Source of the DNA: Desulfobaculum sp044987625
Lineage (GTDB): Bacteria > Desulfobacterota > Desulfovibrionia > Desulfovibrionales > Desulfovibrionaceae
Length of the DNA stretch: 64,000 bases
NCBI RefSeq assembly: GCF_044987625.1
Contig: NZ_JBJDSB010000001.1
Coordinates: 682,001 to 746,000 of the forward strand
Reading direction: 5' to 3'
Both the position numbers and the translations under genes were made by a program. Positions within the stretch are counted from its first letter, which is position 1. Each line of letters begins with the position of its first letter. The notes under the pieces were generated by a model. That model ran no database searches and was not told the origin of the DNA. It saw nothing but the letters and a program-made list of their open reading frames with translations. Positions 43,145 to 51,849 of this stretch are shown piece by piece.

Positions 43145-44029
43145 GTGATTCCAGAAAAATCCACCCGCTTTGGCGTCCTTGACGTTGTTCTGCTGGCGCT
43201 TATCGCCGCCGCCGTGGCCTACATGGGCTGGCGCATTGAAACGCGCCTTGACTACGAATGGCACTGGGAGCGCATCGGGCAGTTTCTCTTGCGCCACGAC
43301 ACGCAGGAGGGCTGGGTGCCCGGCCTGCTGACGCAGGGACTGCTCACCACCATCCGCCTCAGCCTGTGGACCATGCTGTTTGCCACCATCATCGGTACGG
43401 CCATGGGACTGGCGCGCACCAGCCACAGCCTGTTTTGGCGGCTGACGGGCAAGGTCTACGTGGGCCTTGTGCGCAATACGCCGCCCCTTGTGCTGGTGTT
43501 CATCTTTTACTTTTTTCTGTCGGACCAGCTGCTCATGGCGCTGAATGTGGATGGCCTGGTGCGCGGCGCGCCGGACTGGGCGCAGGGCGTCATTGCATTC
43601 ACCGCCGCCCCGGTGAACCGCTTTTCGGCCTTTTTGTCCGGTCTTATGACCCTTGCGGTGTACGAGGGCGCCTACATCACGGAGCACGTGCGCTCGGGCA
43701 TCCAATCCGTGGAGCGCGGGCAGTACGAGGCCGCCTACGCCCTTGGGCTGTCGCGCTGGCAGCGCATGCGCCGCGTTATTTTGCCGCAGGCCCTGTCGCG
43801 TATAGTGCCGCCGCTGACCGGGCAGTTTATTTCCACCATCAAGGACTCCGCCATCGTCTCCATCATTTCCATTCAGGAGCTGACCTTTCAGGGCATGGAG
43901 CTTATGGCCGCCACGTATATGACCTTTGAAACGTGGATTACCGTGACGGTGCTGTACCTGCTGCTGACCAGCGCCTGCTCCGTGCTTGCGGCCAAGGTGG
44001 AACGCCGTGCCAGACGCGGACTGGCCTAG
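43145..44029 (+). CDS. Polar amino acid ABC transporter permease (2)
   Basis: A 294-residue permease of the same family as permease 1, with the EAA-type loop QYEAAYALGLSRWQRMRRVIL near residue 195 and several membrane segments. The two permeases are related but not identical, so the inner membrane part is likely a heterodimer. GTG at 43145 is used; no ATG lies before the first span, and the ribosome site is weak. Confidence 0.88.
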   Translation: MIPEKSTRFGVLDVVLLALIAAAVAYMGWRIETRLDYEWHWERIGQFLLRHDTQEGWVPGLLTQGLLTTIRLSLWTMLFATIIGTAMGLARTSHSLFWRLTGKVYVGLVRNTPPLVLVFIFYFFLSDQLLMALNVDGLVRGAPDWAQGVIAFTAAPVNRFSAFLSGLMTLAVYEGAYITEHVRSGIQSVERGQYEAAYALGLSRWQRMRRVILPQALSRIVPPLTGQFISTIKDSAIVSIISIQELTFQGMELMAATYMTFETWITVTVLYLLLTSACSVLAAKVERRARRGLA

Positions 44030-44043
44030 CCCGGCGTCCCCCA

Positions 44044-44072
44044 TTGACCTTCCACTTGCAAGCTTTTACACA
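44044..44072 (+). promoter_or_regulatory. Possible sigma-70 promoter of glutaredoxin-FTR
   Basis: TTGACC (44044-44049) and TACACA (44067-44072) with a 17-nt spacer, about 70 bp before the glutaredoxin start. The -35 is good and the -10 is weak. Confidence 0.4.
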
Positions 44073-44143
44073 AGAAGGACAACCTGACATCAACCGCCCC
44101 CACGTTGCGACACCGCACACATGCTTCGGGCACGGAGGTTTCA

Positions 44144-44398
44144 ATGGCCAGCCACGTCAAGGTCTACGCGCTTACTACCTGCGTCCACTGCCGAAAAACA
44201 AAAGAATTTCTTGATGAATGCGGCGTTGAGTACGACTGCATCCACGTTGACGACCTCAAGGGCGAAGAGCGCACCAAGTGCATCGACGAGGTCCGCAGCC
44301 ACAACCCCGCCGTCTCCTTTCCCACTATCGTCATCGACGGCGACAAGGTCGTTGTCGGCTTCCGCAAGGACAAGCTCAAAGACCTGCTCGGAGTCTGA
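44144..44398 (+). CDS. Glutaredoxin family protein
   Basis: An 84-residue glutaredoxin-like disulfide oxidoreductase. The active site is CVHC (Cys13, Cys16) in VYALTTCVHCRKTKEFL, followed by the cis-Pro loop VSFPTIVIDG and GFRKDKL. Ribosome site GGAGG 6 nt before ATG 44144. It is 2 bp before the FTR catalytic gene, so the pair probably form a thiol-reducing chain. Confidence 0.92.
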   Translation: MASHVKVYALTTCVHCRKTKEFLDECGVEYDCIHVDDLKGEERTKCIDEVRSHNPAVSFPTIVIDGDKVVVGFRKDKLKDLLGV

Positions 44399-44400
44399 TC

Positions 44401-44751
44401 ATGGATGCCAAGGAACTTTTCTCCCGCCTCGGGCCCATTCAGGAGGCCAAGGGCTTTTACTTCAACCCGGACATGGACATGACCATGCCCCTGCTGCAAA
44501 GCCTGCTGGATAACCGTGACCGCTACGGCTACATGGCCTGTCCGTGCAGATTGGCCAGCGGCGGCTTTGATGCGGACCGCGACATCATCTGTCCCTGCGT
44601 CTACCGCGACCCGGATATTGAGGAATACGGCTCGTGCTACTGCGGGCTGTATGTCTCCAAGGCGTGGATTGACGGCGCTCTCCCCCACAAAACCGTGCCC
44701 GAACGCCGCCCGCCGGAAAAGCTCCTCGCCGCCCTTGGCGTGGACGACTAG
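44401..44751 (+). CDS. Ferredoxin-thioredoxin reductase catalytic beta chain-like protein
   Basis: A 116-residue FTR catalytic subunit. It has the three Cys motifs in order: CPC (47-49), CPC (64-66) and CYC (79-81), matching the CPC-CPC-CHC pattern that binds the [4Fe-4S] cluster and active disulfide. The CHC His is Tyr here, and spacing is x14 and x12 rather than x16 and x8. No variable subunit is present. It probably reduces the glutaredoxin or a thioredoxin using ferredoxin electrons; this is inferred. Confidence 0.88.
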   Translation: MDAKELFSRLGPIQEAKGFYFNPDMDMTMPLLQSLLDNRDRYGYMACPCRLASGGFDADRDIICPCVYRDPDIEEYGSCYCGLYVSKAWIDGALPHKTVPERRPPEKLLAALGVDD

Positions 44752-44772
44752 CGGCGCCCACTGCGCAACGCA

Positions 44773-44810
44773 AAAGCGCCCGGTCCATATGGACCGGGCG
44801 CTTTGTTTTG
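44773..44810. terminator. Bidirectional terminator between FTR and zraR
   Basis: AAAGCGCCCGGTCC and GGACCGGGCGCTTT form a 14-bp stem with ATAT loop, with TTTGTTTT after it on the plus strand and an A-rich left side. It serves the convergent FTR gene, and possibly zraR. Confidence 0.88.
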
Positions 44811-44963
44811 CCGTTTTCCAGCACGGCTTCGGCGCGGCTATCAAAAACCATTCAGGCTGTTCTGGCCATGCAGGCCCCTGTTGCGGGTGGCCTTCACTGC
44901 CCGCGCGGCGAGGAAAGACGCAGGGGCAAGAAGCGCCTTCACCTCTGCGCCACAACGCACCTG

Positions 44964-46430
44964 CTAGGCGCGCCGAGTCAATCCATACTTGCGCAATTTG
45001 TATTGCAGGGTGCGGCGGCTGATGCCAAGGGCGTCCGCCGTCTTCTGCCTGTGGCCGCCGTGGGCCTCCAGCGCTTCCACAAGGGCCTGCTTCTCCGCAT
45101 CGTCTAGGGATGTAGGGCCGGGGCGGCCAAGGCCGGACGCATCGTCCGCAGACCGGGCCGCAGGCTGGGCGGCGTCCATGGCCGCGGTGCTCACTACACC
45201 GCGCGTTGCCGGGGATGGCGCGGCAACAGGCTGCATGCCCTCCGGCGTACCACCGGCGCGCACCTGCGGAGGCAGGTCCTCCTCGCGCAGGGAATCGGTG
45301 CGCGACAGCACAAGAGCACGCTCAAGGGCGTTTTCCAGCTCGCGCACGTTGCCGGGCCACGCGTAATGCGACAGCACCTCCAGAAAACGGGGGCTGACCT
45401 CGCGCATCTGCTTGCGGTTTTTGCGCCCCAGCTTTTCCAGCAGGTGCGCCACAAGCAGCGGCATGTCGTCCATGCGCTCACGCAGCGGGGGAATGCGGAT
45501 TTCCAGCACGTTCAGGCGGTAGTATAAATCTTCGCGGAAGCGGCCCGCCGCCACCTCGGCGGCAAGGTCGCGGTTGGTGGCGGCAACAATGCGCACGTCC
45601 ACAGGCACCGCGCCCACCGCGCCAAGGGGTTCCACAATGCGCTCCTGCAGGGCGCGCAGCAGTTTCGCCTGCAGCTCAAGGGGCATCTCGCCTATTTCAT
45701 CAAGCAGCAGCGTCCCGCCCGAGGCCAACTGAAAACGGCCGGGTTTGTCGCGGGTTGCGCCGGTAAAGGCGCCCTTCACGTAGCCAAAGAGTTCACTCTC
45801 CAGCAAATCGCCGGGCAGCGCCGCGCAGTTGACCTTGATAAGCGGACCTTTGGCGCGGGCGCTGACGTCGTGCAGGGCCGCGGCCACCAGTTCCTTGCCG
45901 GTGCCGGATTCGCCCATCACAAGGACCGTGGCCTCGGTAGGCCCGGTCTGGGTGATAAGGTCGCGCACGCGCTCCATCTGCGGCGTTTGGCCGATGAAGC
46001 CCTCGCTGATGCCCGTCTCCTGCCGCAGTTCGCGGTTTTCGGCCACGAGGCGGGAATAGTCCCACGCCTTATCGAGCACGGCTTTGAGTTCCTCGTTATC
46101 CGCGGGTTTGGTCAGATAGTCGAAGGCGCCCTTTTTCATGGCATCAACGGCGGACCCGACGGTCCCGTAGGCCGTCAGCATCACCACCGGCACACCGGGC
46201 ACGGCGGCGCGGATGGCGCCAAGGGCCTCCAGACCGTCCATACCGGGCATGCGCATGTCCAGCAGGACCACGTCCGGTCCGGCATCGGGCAACATGCCAA
46301 GGGCATCCTCGGCGCTTTCGGCCTCCATGACGTGCCAGCCCGCATCGCGCAACACAGCGCCCACAAGCAGGCGAAGAGCCGGCTCGTCATCCACGACGAG
46401 AACCCTTCTGGCTTCCCCATATTCACGCAT
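44964..46430 (-). CDS. zraR: Sigma-54-dependent response regulator (ZraR-like)
   Basis: A 488-residue NtrC-family activator. The receiver (1-125) has Asp58 in DVVLLDMRMPG. The AAA+ domain (about 145-380) has Walker A GESGTGKE at 173-180 and the sigma-54-contacting GAFTGA at 220-225. A C-terminal Fis-type helix-turn-helix (RQKTADALGISRRTLQYKLRKYGL) follows a long, variable linker. The start overlaps the kinase stop by 8 nt. zraP on the same strand carries a sigma-54 promoter, so it is the likely target. The name is by context and similarity. Confidence 0.85.
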   Translation of the reverse strand: MREYGEARRVLVVDDEPALRLLVGAVLRDAGWHVMEAESAEDALGMLPDAGPDVVLLDMRMPGMDGLEALGAIRAAVPGVPVVMLTAYGTVGSAVDAMKKGAFDYLTKPADNEELKAVLDKAWDYSRLVAENRELRQETGISEGFIGQTPQMERVRDLITQTGPTEATVLVMGESGTGKELVAAALHDVSARAKGPLIKVNCAALPGDLLESELFGYVKGAFTGATRDKPGRFQLASGGTLLLDEIGEMPLELQAKLLRALQERIVEPLGAVGAVPVDVRIVAATNRDLAAEVAAGRFREDLYYRLNVLEIRIPPLRERMDDMPLLVAHLLEKLGRKNRKQMREVSPRFLEVLSHYAWPGNVRELENALERALVLSRTDSLREEDLPPQVRAGGTPEGMQPVAAPSPATRGVVSTAAMDAAQPAARSADDASGLGRPGPTSLDDAEKQALVEALEAHGGHRQKTADALGISRRTLQYKLRKYGLTRRA

Positions 46431-48225
46431 CGTTGTCGACTCCGTCTAAGCGTTCTTCTTCAATGACCAGCGGAAAGCTCAGGCGCACCTCGGTGCCATG
46501 CACGCGCTCGTCCGTGGTGGAGACAAGGGACACCTGCCCGCCATGGGCGCGCATGATGCGGTGTACGATGGCGAGTCCAAGCCCCGTCCCCTCCTTGCGG
46601 GAGGTAAAAAACGGCTCAAGGGCATGTTCGCGGTCTTCATCGGTCATCCCGTGGCCATTGTCGCGCACCGCCACAATGGTGGCGTTGCCTTCCTGATAAG
46701 TGGCAACCTCCACGCGGCCCGTCTCGCCAGAGGCGGCGTCCGGAACGGCGTTGAGGCTATTAATGACAAGGTTCAGCAGCGCCTGCTTCAGCATATCCGG
46801 GTCGGCATGTACGGGCGCATCACTCAGCTGGGTGCCAAACTCCGCCCCGCGCAGCTCAAAATCGCGCGACAACAGGTGCCGCAGGTCCGCCGTCAGCTGC
46901 TGCATATCCACAGCGGAGCGCTCCGGCGTCCGCGGGCGCGACAAAAACAGCAGGTCCGACACCACTTTGTCCAAACGGTCCGCCTCGCGGACCATGGTAT
47001 CGGCGTACTGTTCCTCGGGCGATTGGCCGCGCAGCTTGTCCGCAAAGAACTGGGCAAAGCCGCGAAGCGCGCTCAGGGGGTTACGGATTTCATGCGCCAG
47101 TCCGGCGGCAAGGCGGCCCACTGCCGCAAGGTGACGCACCTCCACAAGGTCGTCCTCCAGGGCCTTGATTTCCGTTCTGTCGCGCACCAGCACCAAACGC
47201 TCGCTGGCTTCGTCCGCGCCGCGCTCCGAGGGCGGAATGGGCAGGCACAGCACCTCAAGGCTGCGCCCCGCGTACTCATACTGCACCCATGTGCGCCCGG
47301 AGCCGCACTTGTCCTGCGCGGAAATGTCGCGGCCCCCGGCACTGCGCAGGGGCAGGTCCGTCCACATACGCCCGACAAGGCGCTTTTTGCCCTCCACCTC
47401 AAGGATATTCTCCGCCGCCGGGTTGGCGGCGCGGATGAGGCCGTCGTCATCAAGAGTGACAAGGCCGTCGGGCATGGTGTCCAGCAGGCGGGAGTGGAAG
47501 CGCTCCAAGCGGTTCAGACGGCGCCCCTGGTCGCGGCGGCGCAGGTAGGCAATGGCCAGCCCCCACAAAAAGAGGGCCACCAGCAGCACATACAGCGTCT
47601 GGTACATGGCCGTGGAGCGAAATTTCTTAAACTGCTGCAAGTGGCGCGTGGCATCCAGTCCCACAACGAGGTACGGCACGCCAACACCGGTTGTGCCCAT
47701 GCCGGAATCCATCTCGCACAACTGGCCAAGGCCGCGGCGCGAGCGCAGGGCCGCCACGAAAATATTGCGTTTGTCTCCGGAATAGAAGGCCTGCCACTCG
47801 CCGGTGGATTGCAGCACATCCCACCCGTGGCCGGGAATCTCCGGATAATTGAGGCCCTCCGCGCCAACGGACAGCAGCATGCGTCCATTTTGGGCGTACA
47901 GGGACAAGAACTCCACCTCGCTCTGATTCACGAGGTCGGAAAGCATCTCCACCACCTGCGGCTTAATGCTGGGCAGGGGCTGTTGCTGCTGCATCATGCC
48001 GCGCATGCCGTGCCGCCTGTGCCCGCGCATCTCGCGCATAAGGCTTGTCTCAATCCCGCGCAGAATCACGCGGGAGGACAAAAACATGTGTTCATTGATG
48101 GTTTCGCGCTGCTGGCGAAGGTTGTGCCACGTGACGTAGCTGATGCCGAGACCAAGCACCACAAGGGCGATGGCGGCGACGAGGAGGGGATTCGAATCCT
48201 TGTTTGACCGGAGACCAAGTTCCAT
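46423..48225 (-). CDS. zraS: ZraS-like sensor histidine kinase
   Basis: A 600-residue membrane kinase. Two spans (about 15-35, 200-222) bracket a periplasmic sensor with a His/Met-rich stretch (HRRHGMRGMM) suited to metal sensing. A PAS domain (about 240-360), HisKA with GRLAAGLAHEIRNPLSALRG, and HATPase with DNGHGMT and GTGLGLAI follow. ATG at 48225 has AGGA 6 nt upstream. It is located between zraP-like and zraR-like genes on the same strand; in E. coli ZraS responds to zinc. Confidence 0.87.
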   Translation of the reverse strand: MELGLRSNKDSNPLLVAAIALVVLGLGISYVTWHNLRQQRETINEHMFLSSRVILRGIETSLMREMRGHRRHGMRGMMQQQQPLPSIKPQVVEMLSDLVNQSEVEFLSLYAQNGRMLLSVGAEGLNYPEIPGHGWDVLQSTGEWQAFYSGDKRNIFVAALRSRRGLGQLCEMDSGMGTTGVGVPYLVVGLDATRHLQQFKKFRSTAMYQTLYVLLVALFLWGLAIAYLRRRDQGRRLNRLERFHSRLLDTMPDGLVTLDDDGLIRAANPAAENILEVEGKKRLVGRMWTDLPLRSAGGRDISAQDKCGSGRTWVQYEYAGRSLEVLCLPIPPSERGADEASERLVLVRDRTEIKALEDDLVEVRHLAAVGRLAAGLAHEIRNPLSALRGFAQFFADKLRGQSPEEQYADTMVREADRLDKVVSDLLFLSRPRTPERSAVDMQQLTADLRHLLSRDFELRGAEFGTQLSDAPVHADPDMLKQALLNLVINSLNAVPDAASGETGRVEVATYQEGNATIVAVRDNGHGMTDEDREHALEPFFTSRKEGTGLGLAIVHRIMRAHGGQVSLVSTTDERVHGTEVRLSFPLVIEEERLDGVDNDA

Positions 48226-48246
48226 TGGGTCATCCTGTAATAACAA

Positions 48247-48276
48247 CCCCGGGGCCAGTCTATACCGACCCCGGGG
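48247..48276 (-). terminator. Hairpin between zraP and zraS
   Basis: CCCCGGGG is repeated on both sides of about 14 nt, giving an 8-bp stem, and is followed on the minus strand by TTGTTATT. It lies 55-85 nt after zraP and before zraS, so it may partly limit read-through into the kinase. Confidence 0.55.
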
Positions 48277-48331
48277 ACGCTATGAGGAGGGGCTGTAATG
48301 TTGTCCTCCGCCACGTGGCGAAGGTTCGGGG

Positions 48332-48832
48332 CTAGTCGAGAGCGGGGCAGTTGCCGTAGTAGCCGCCGCCACCGCCGCCGCGATGGTAGCCGCCGTGGCC
48401 GTAACCACCATGGCCGTAGCCTCGGCCCATGGGCATACGGATGCCGGTTTCGCTACCCATCTGCTGGCGGAACTTCACGCGCTTTTCAAAAAGCTGGCTG
48501 CGCAGATTGGCGATGTCCTTGGTCACGGCGTCGATGCGGCTCTGGTCGGCATTGGGGCTGGCCAGCAGAGCTTCCAGCTCGGCGCGCTTGGCGTACATCT
48601 GCTCGCGCAGGGGCTTGGTGTCCTGATAGAACTGCTGCGCGATGGCGTCGGCCTTCTGCTGCTGTTCGGGGGTCAGTGCTTCATAGCCCTGCCCGCAGTA
48701 TCCCTGTCCCCAGCCGTGGCCGCCCATCTGGCCGCGCATCTGTCCGTGATGCGGTCCGGCGTATGCCACAGCGGCGAGGGTCAAAACCGCTACCGCGACA
48801 AATGCTGCGATGGTGGTGTTCTTCTTCGTCAT
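48332..48832 (-). CDS. zraP: ZraP/Spy-like periplasmic chaperone
   Basis: A 166-residue protein with a Sec signal peptide (about 1-26, MTKKNTTIAAFVAVAVLTL, cleaved near AYAG). The helical Spy/ZraP domain has LTPEQQQKADAIAQQF and a repeated RSQLFEKRVKFRQQ. A C-terminal Gly/His/Tyr-rich tail (GHGGYGHGGYHRGGGG) can bind metal. The ATG at 48832 has AGGAG upstream; in-frame extension is rejected. A sigma-54 promoter lies 46-60 bp upstream, with inverted repeats beyond. In enterics ZraP buffers zinc and prevents envelope protein aggregation. Confidence 0.88.
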   Translation of the reverse strand: MTKKNTTIAAFVAVAVLTLAAVAYAGPHHGQMRGQMGGHGWGQGYCGQGYEALTPEQQQKADAIAQQFYQDTKPLREQMYAKRAELEALLASPNADQSRIDAVTKDIANLRSQLFEKRVKFRQQMGSETGIRMPMGRGYGHGGYGHGGYHRGGGGGGYYGNCPALD

Positions 48833-48877
48833 AGCTTGTGCTCCTTTTTTGGGGCTTTTGCGTTTTCTTAAGCTACA

Positions 48878-48892
48878 GCACGAGGCGTGCCA
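48878..48892 (-). promoter_or_regulatory. Sigma-54 promoter of zraP
   Basis: Minus strand TGGCACG-N4-GTGC, with GG and GC 10 nt apart, which is essentially the canonical sigma-54 element. It is 46 bp before the zraP ATG. Confidence 0.9.
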
Positions 48893-48953
48893 AAACATAA
48901 ACCGCAACTTTTTCAAGCTATTATGGAAAAAGCACTCAGCCGCCACCCTGCCG

Positions 48954-49035
48954 TTGTGCAAGCGGATTGCACCACACCAGTGCACTTTGTGCAAGCATGT
49001 GCACTTGTGCAATTCCTGCCGCCGGTATGTGCACA
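48954..49035 (-). promoter_or_regulatory. Candidate upstream activator sites of zraP
   Basis: Several copies of TGCAC/GTGCA occur: TGCACTTTGTGCA at 48981-48993, TGCACTTGTGCA at 49000-49011, GTGCA and TGCAC flanking a 7-nt spacer at 48956-48972, and TGTGCACA at 49028-49035. On the minus strand two of them repeat with an 18-nt period. They lie about 60-145 bp upstream of the -24 box, where NtrC-family activators bind, so ZraR binding is inferred. Confidence 0.6.
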
Positions 49036-49110
49036 TCCCCCTCCCGGTCCGGCAGGCCGCCGCCACGCCCGCGCCCCATACGGCCCGCCACCCGCGGCAT
49101 TGTGGTGAGC

Positions 49111-50265
49111 CTAAGCGGCGCCGTCTTCGGCTTTCGGAATGCGGATGCACTGCACAAATCCCAGTGAAACCGCCGCCAAAACCGCCCCGCTAAAGAACAC
49201 CCACGAGGGGTGCAGCAGCCACACCGCCCCGGCGCAAAACGGAATAACCACCGCCGCCACATGGTTGATGGTAAAGCCCACGGCCATGCTGGGCGCAATG
49301 TCCTCGCGCTCCGCAATTTTCTGAAAATACGTTCTGATGGCGATGGAGCAGTTGAAGACCACATGGTCCAGAATATACAGGAAAGCGACCACCATTTTGC
49401 TCTCCACCACGCCGTAGGCGGCAAAGACCACAATAAGCGTCGCGTACTCCACGCTCAGCACGGCGCGCTCGCCAAAGCGATTAATGGCGCGGCCGATGCG
49501 CGGCGAGACGAACCAATTCACCACGTTGTTGAAAATGAACAGCGCCGTCACCTCCTGCACGGTGAACCCAAGGCGCTCCACCATGAGGAACACGGAGAAG
49601 GCCACAAAAATCTGCCGCCGCGCTCCGGCGAAAAAGGTCAGCAGGTAATACAGCCAGTATTTCTTGCGCAGGAGCATTCCCTTGCGCTGCGGGCGCGCCT
49701 CCACGTCCGCAATGGGGACAAAGAGCGCCCCAAGGCCCGCCACCACAACCACCAGCCCCACTCCGGCAAAGAGCATGGGGTAATCCCATACCTCGGCCAA
49801 AAGAAAAATCGCCCCGCCAACGGCAAGGTTGCCCACCGACGTCAGCCCCTTGAGCCGCCCTGATACCAGCGGCGCGGTGGCAAGGTCGTAATGCTGCAAC
49901 GTCAGGGACTGGTTCACCGTTTCAAAGTAGTGAAAGCCAAAGGACATAATGAGCGTGGTGGCCACCAGCCCCCACGTGGTGGGGAAAAAGCCCGTCAGCG
50001 CCACCCCAAGGCCCACCACGGCGATGGAAAATGCCGCAAGCCGCCGCTCCGTAATAAACAGCAGCAGATACACCACCAAAAAGGCCAAAAAACCCGGAAC
50101 CTCTCGAATGGACTGAATAATGCCCATTTCCAGACCATCAACACCCACCACATCAACGGCGAAGTTATTGACCAGCGTCCGCCAGCCCTGCAAGCCCACC
50201 GCACCAGCGAGGGTGAGTATCATCAGGAATATGTACAGACGGCGGGCAGAAGGAGACATGTTCAT
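49111..50265 (-). CDS. MFS transporter
   Basis: A 384-residue major facilitator with about twelve predicted spans. A conserved loop RLAAFSIAVVGLGVA follows span 2, and the C-terminal half starts RKKYWLYYLLTFFAGARRQIF. ATG at 50265 with GAGG 8 nt upstream is preferred; a longer frame would add a charged 33-residue N-terminus. It is 200 bp from zraP regulatory sites on the same strand but not in the zra operon. The substrate is unknown. Confidence 0.8.
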   Translation of the reverse strand: MNMSPSARRLYIFLMILTLAGAVGLQGWRTLVNNFAVDVVGVDGLEMGIIQSIREVPGFLAFLVVYLLLFITERRLAAFSIAVVGLGVALTGFFPTTWGLVATTLIMSFGFHYFETVNQSLTLQHYDLATAPLVSGRLKGLTSVGNLAVGGAIFLLAEVWDYPMLFAGVGLVVVVAGLGALFVPIADVEARPQRKGMLLRKKYWLYYLLTFFAGARRQIFVAFSVFLMVERLGFTVQEVTALFIFNNVVNWFVSPRIGRAINRFGERAVLSVEYATLIVVFAAYGVVESKMVVAFLYILDHVVFNCSIAIRTYFQKIAEREDIAPSMAVGFTINHVAAVVIPFCAGAVWLLHPSWVFFSGAVLAAVSLGFVQCIRIPKAEDGAA

Positions 50266-50502
50266 GCAAAGCACCTCATCATGCAGGGGGAAGGACGCAT
50301 ATTTCTCTCCCGAAGCACTATTTTTTTCCATCGGATTCGTGTAGTGTTCCAACCAGTTGAACACCCCACTGGATTTTTTTTATTCCGCCCCGATTTTTTC
50401 CCTAAAGAAATTTTCCGTAACGGCCGATCACATGTTTGACAAAGAGGCAGACTCCACCCTTTTTGTCAGCGTGATTCACCGTAGGCCGCCGGGAGCGGGC
50501 AC

Positions 50503-51480
50503 ATGGCACAGATTATCGACATCACCCCAAGGGCCAGAGACGTCCATCCAGTGCTGATGCTCATCACATCGCACCGCATGGATTGCTTTGTCCTGTGCCT
50601 CAAGTGCCTTGAGCTGTACACCGACCTCTCCCGCTTCAAGAAGATTTACATCCTCGCCAACGATGTTTCGGACGAGCACTCGTTGCTTATCAAGTCCTTC
50701 CAACAGCGCCACCCCGGCGTCATTGACGTCTACACCACCCCGCGGGGCTACGTGCCGGCCGTGGTCGCCATGCAAAACATCATCATGGCCCGCCACATCG
50801 ACGACGTCATCATCAAGATGTACGAGGACGTCTTTGTCACGCCCCGCTGGCTGGAACGGCTCATCGCCGCGTACAAGATGCACAAGAACCACCCCCGCGT
50901 GGTGCTGGCCTCCACCGTTGCGCCCGTGAGCGTGACCGGGCGGCAGGTGATGGACCGCGCCCTGCGCGCCCACTACCAGCGCGAGCGCTCGCGCCTGCCG
51001 GGCACCAGCGTGGCGCACAACGCCATCCTGCACCGCTTTGTGTGGGAAAAGGTGCTCTTTGACGGCTTTGAAGAAAAGTTCCTGAACCTAAAGCGCCCGG
51101 AGTTCTCCTACGTACCGCGTCTGTCCACGGAATGCATCATCTACGACCGGCGGCTGATGGACCTCATCCTGCCCATGCCGCTGAGGACCGTGCAGGGCAA
51201 CCACCGCGTGGAGGAATACATCATCAACAGCGCGCTGGCCTCGCAAAAGCTCCAGGCCGCCGTTATCACCAACGCCGTGGTGCACCACTTCAGCCACATG
51301 GAGTCCGAAGCCTACCTGCGCAGGCACATCAGTATGGATGACATCTGGTGGCACATGACTTTTCTGGATGAAAACCCGGCCTACAAGGACAGCAACGATC
51401 TGTCCCCAAGGCTGCCGGGAACGCGCAACCTCAAGCTGCGCAAACTCATGAGGGACCGTGAACTCCGTCTTCTGAGTTGA
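50503..51480 (+). CDS. Putative glycosyltransferase (GT-A-like)
   Basis: A 325-residue protein related to family 2-like glycosyltransferases. N-terminal HPVLMLITSHRMDCFVLCLKCLELYTDLSRF, then DDVIIKMYEDVFVTPRWLERLIAAY, an acidic EDV metal-type motif. The rest resembles hypothetical glycan-acting proteins; the acceptor is unknown. RBS GGGAGCGGG lies upstream of the ATG. It stands alone and ends at a strong terminator. Confidence 0.65.
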   Translation: MAQIIDITPRARDVHPVLMLITSHRMDCFVLCLKCLELYTDLSRFKKIYILANDVSDEHSLLIKSFQQRHPGVIDVYTTPRGYVPAVVAMQNIIMARHIDDVIIKMYEDVFVTPRWLERLIAAYKMHKNHPRVVLASTVAPVSVTGRQVMDRALRAHYQRERSRLPGTSVAHNAILHRFVWEKVLFDGFEEKFLNLKRPEFSYVPRLSTECIIYDRRLMDLILPMPLRTVQGNHRVEEYIINSALASQKLQAAVITNAVVHHFSHMESEAYLRRHISMDDIWWHMTFLDENPAYKDSNDLSPRLPGTRNLKLRKLMRDRELRLLS

Positions 51481-51849
51481 CGGCGATAACCAGAGATAGG
51501 CGGTGCGGATCTTCGGGAGGGGAGATGCGGCACACTTTCCAAGTATCCGCCCGCCCCGGACACACAGCCCCCGAAAGGGGGCTTTTTCGTGGTGACGCTG
51601 GGGCGCGTTTACAGGCTGCTCGCCCCCTGCCCCGCGTACAGATGCGGACTCCGGCCATACGGCGAAGCACAGCCTCGCCGCCCTCCCACGCCCGGCGACG
51701 CAGCGGGGATGCCTTGGATGCGCCCCTGCCTCAAGGGCGAGGCGCACACGGCTCATAGCACAGCGCCAAGCGCCCACAGCCCGCGCCATAAAACGCGGCG
51801 CAAGCGGGCGAAACGCGCAGGCGCAGCAGAGCACACCGGGTGGCGCCAG
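51481..51849. other. Convergent intergenic region
   Basis: A 369-bp gap between the glycosyltransferase and the Na/Pi cotransporter, which converge. It holds the terminator at 51566-51587; the remaining GC-rich stretch shows no gene or motif. Confidence 0.6.
51566..51587 (+). terminator. Intrinsic terminator after glycosyltransferase
   Basis: AGCCCCC, GAAA loop, GGGGGCT and TTTTT: a textbook terminator 85 nt after the stop. Confidence 0.93.
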
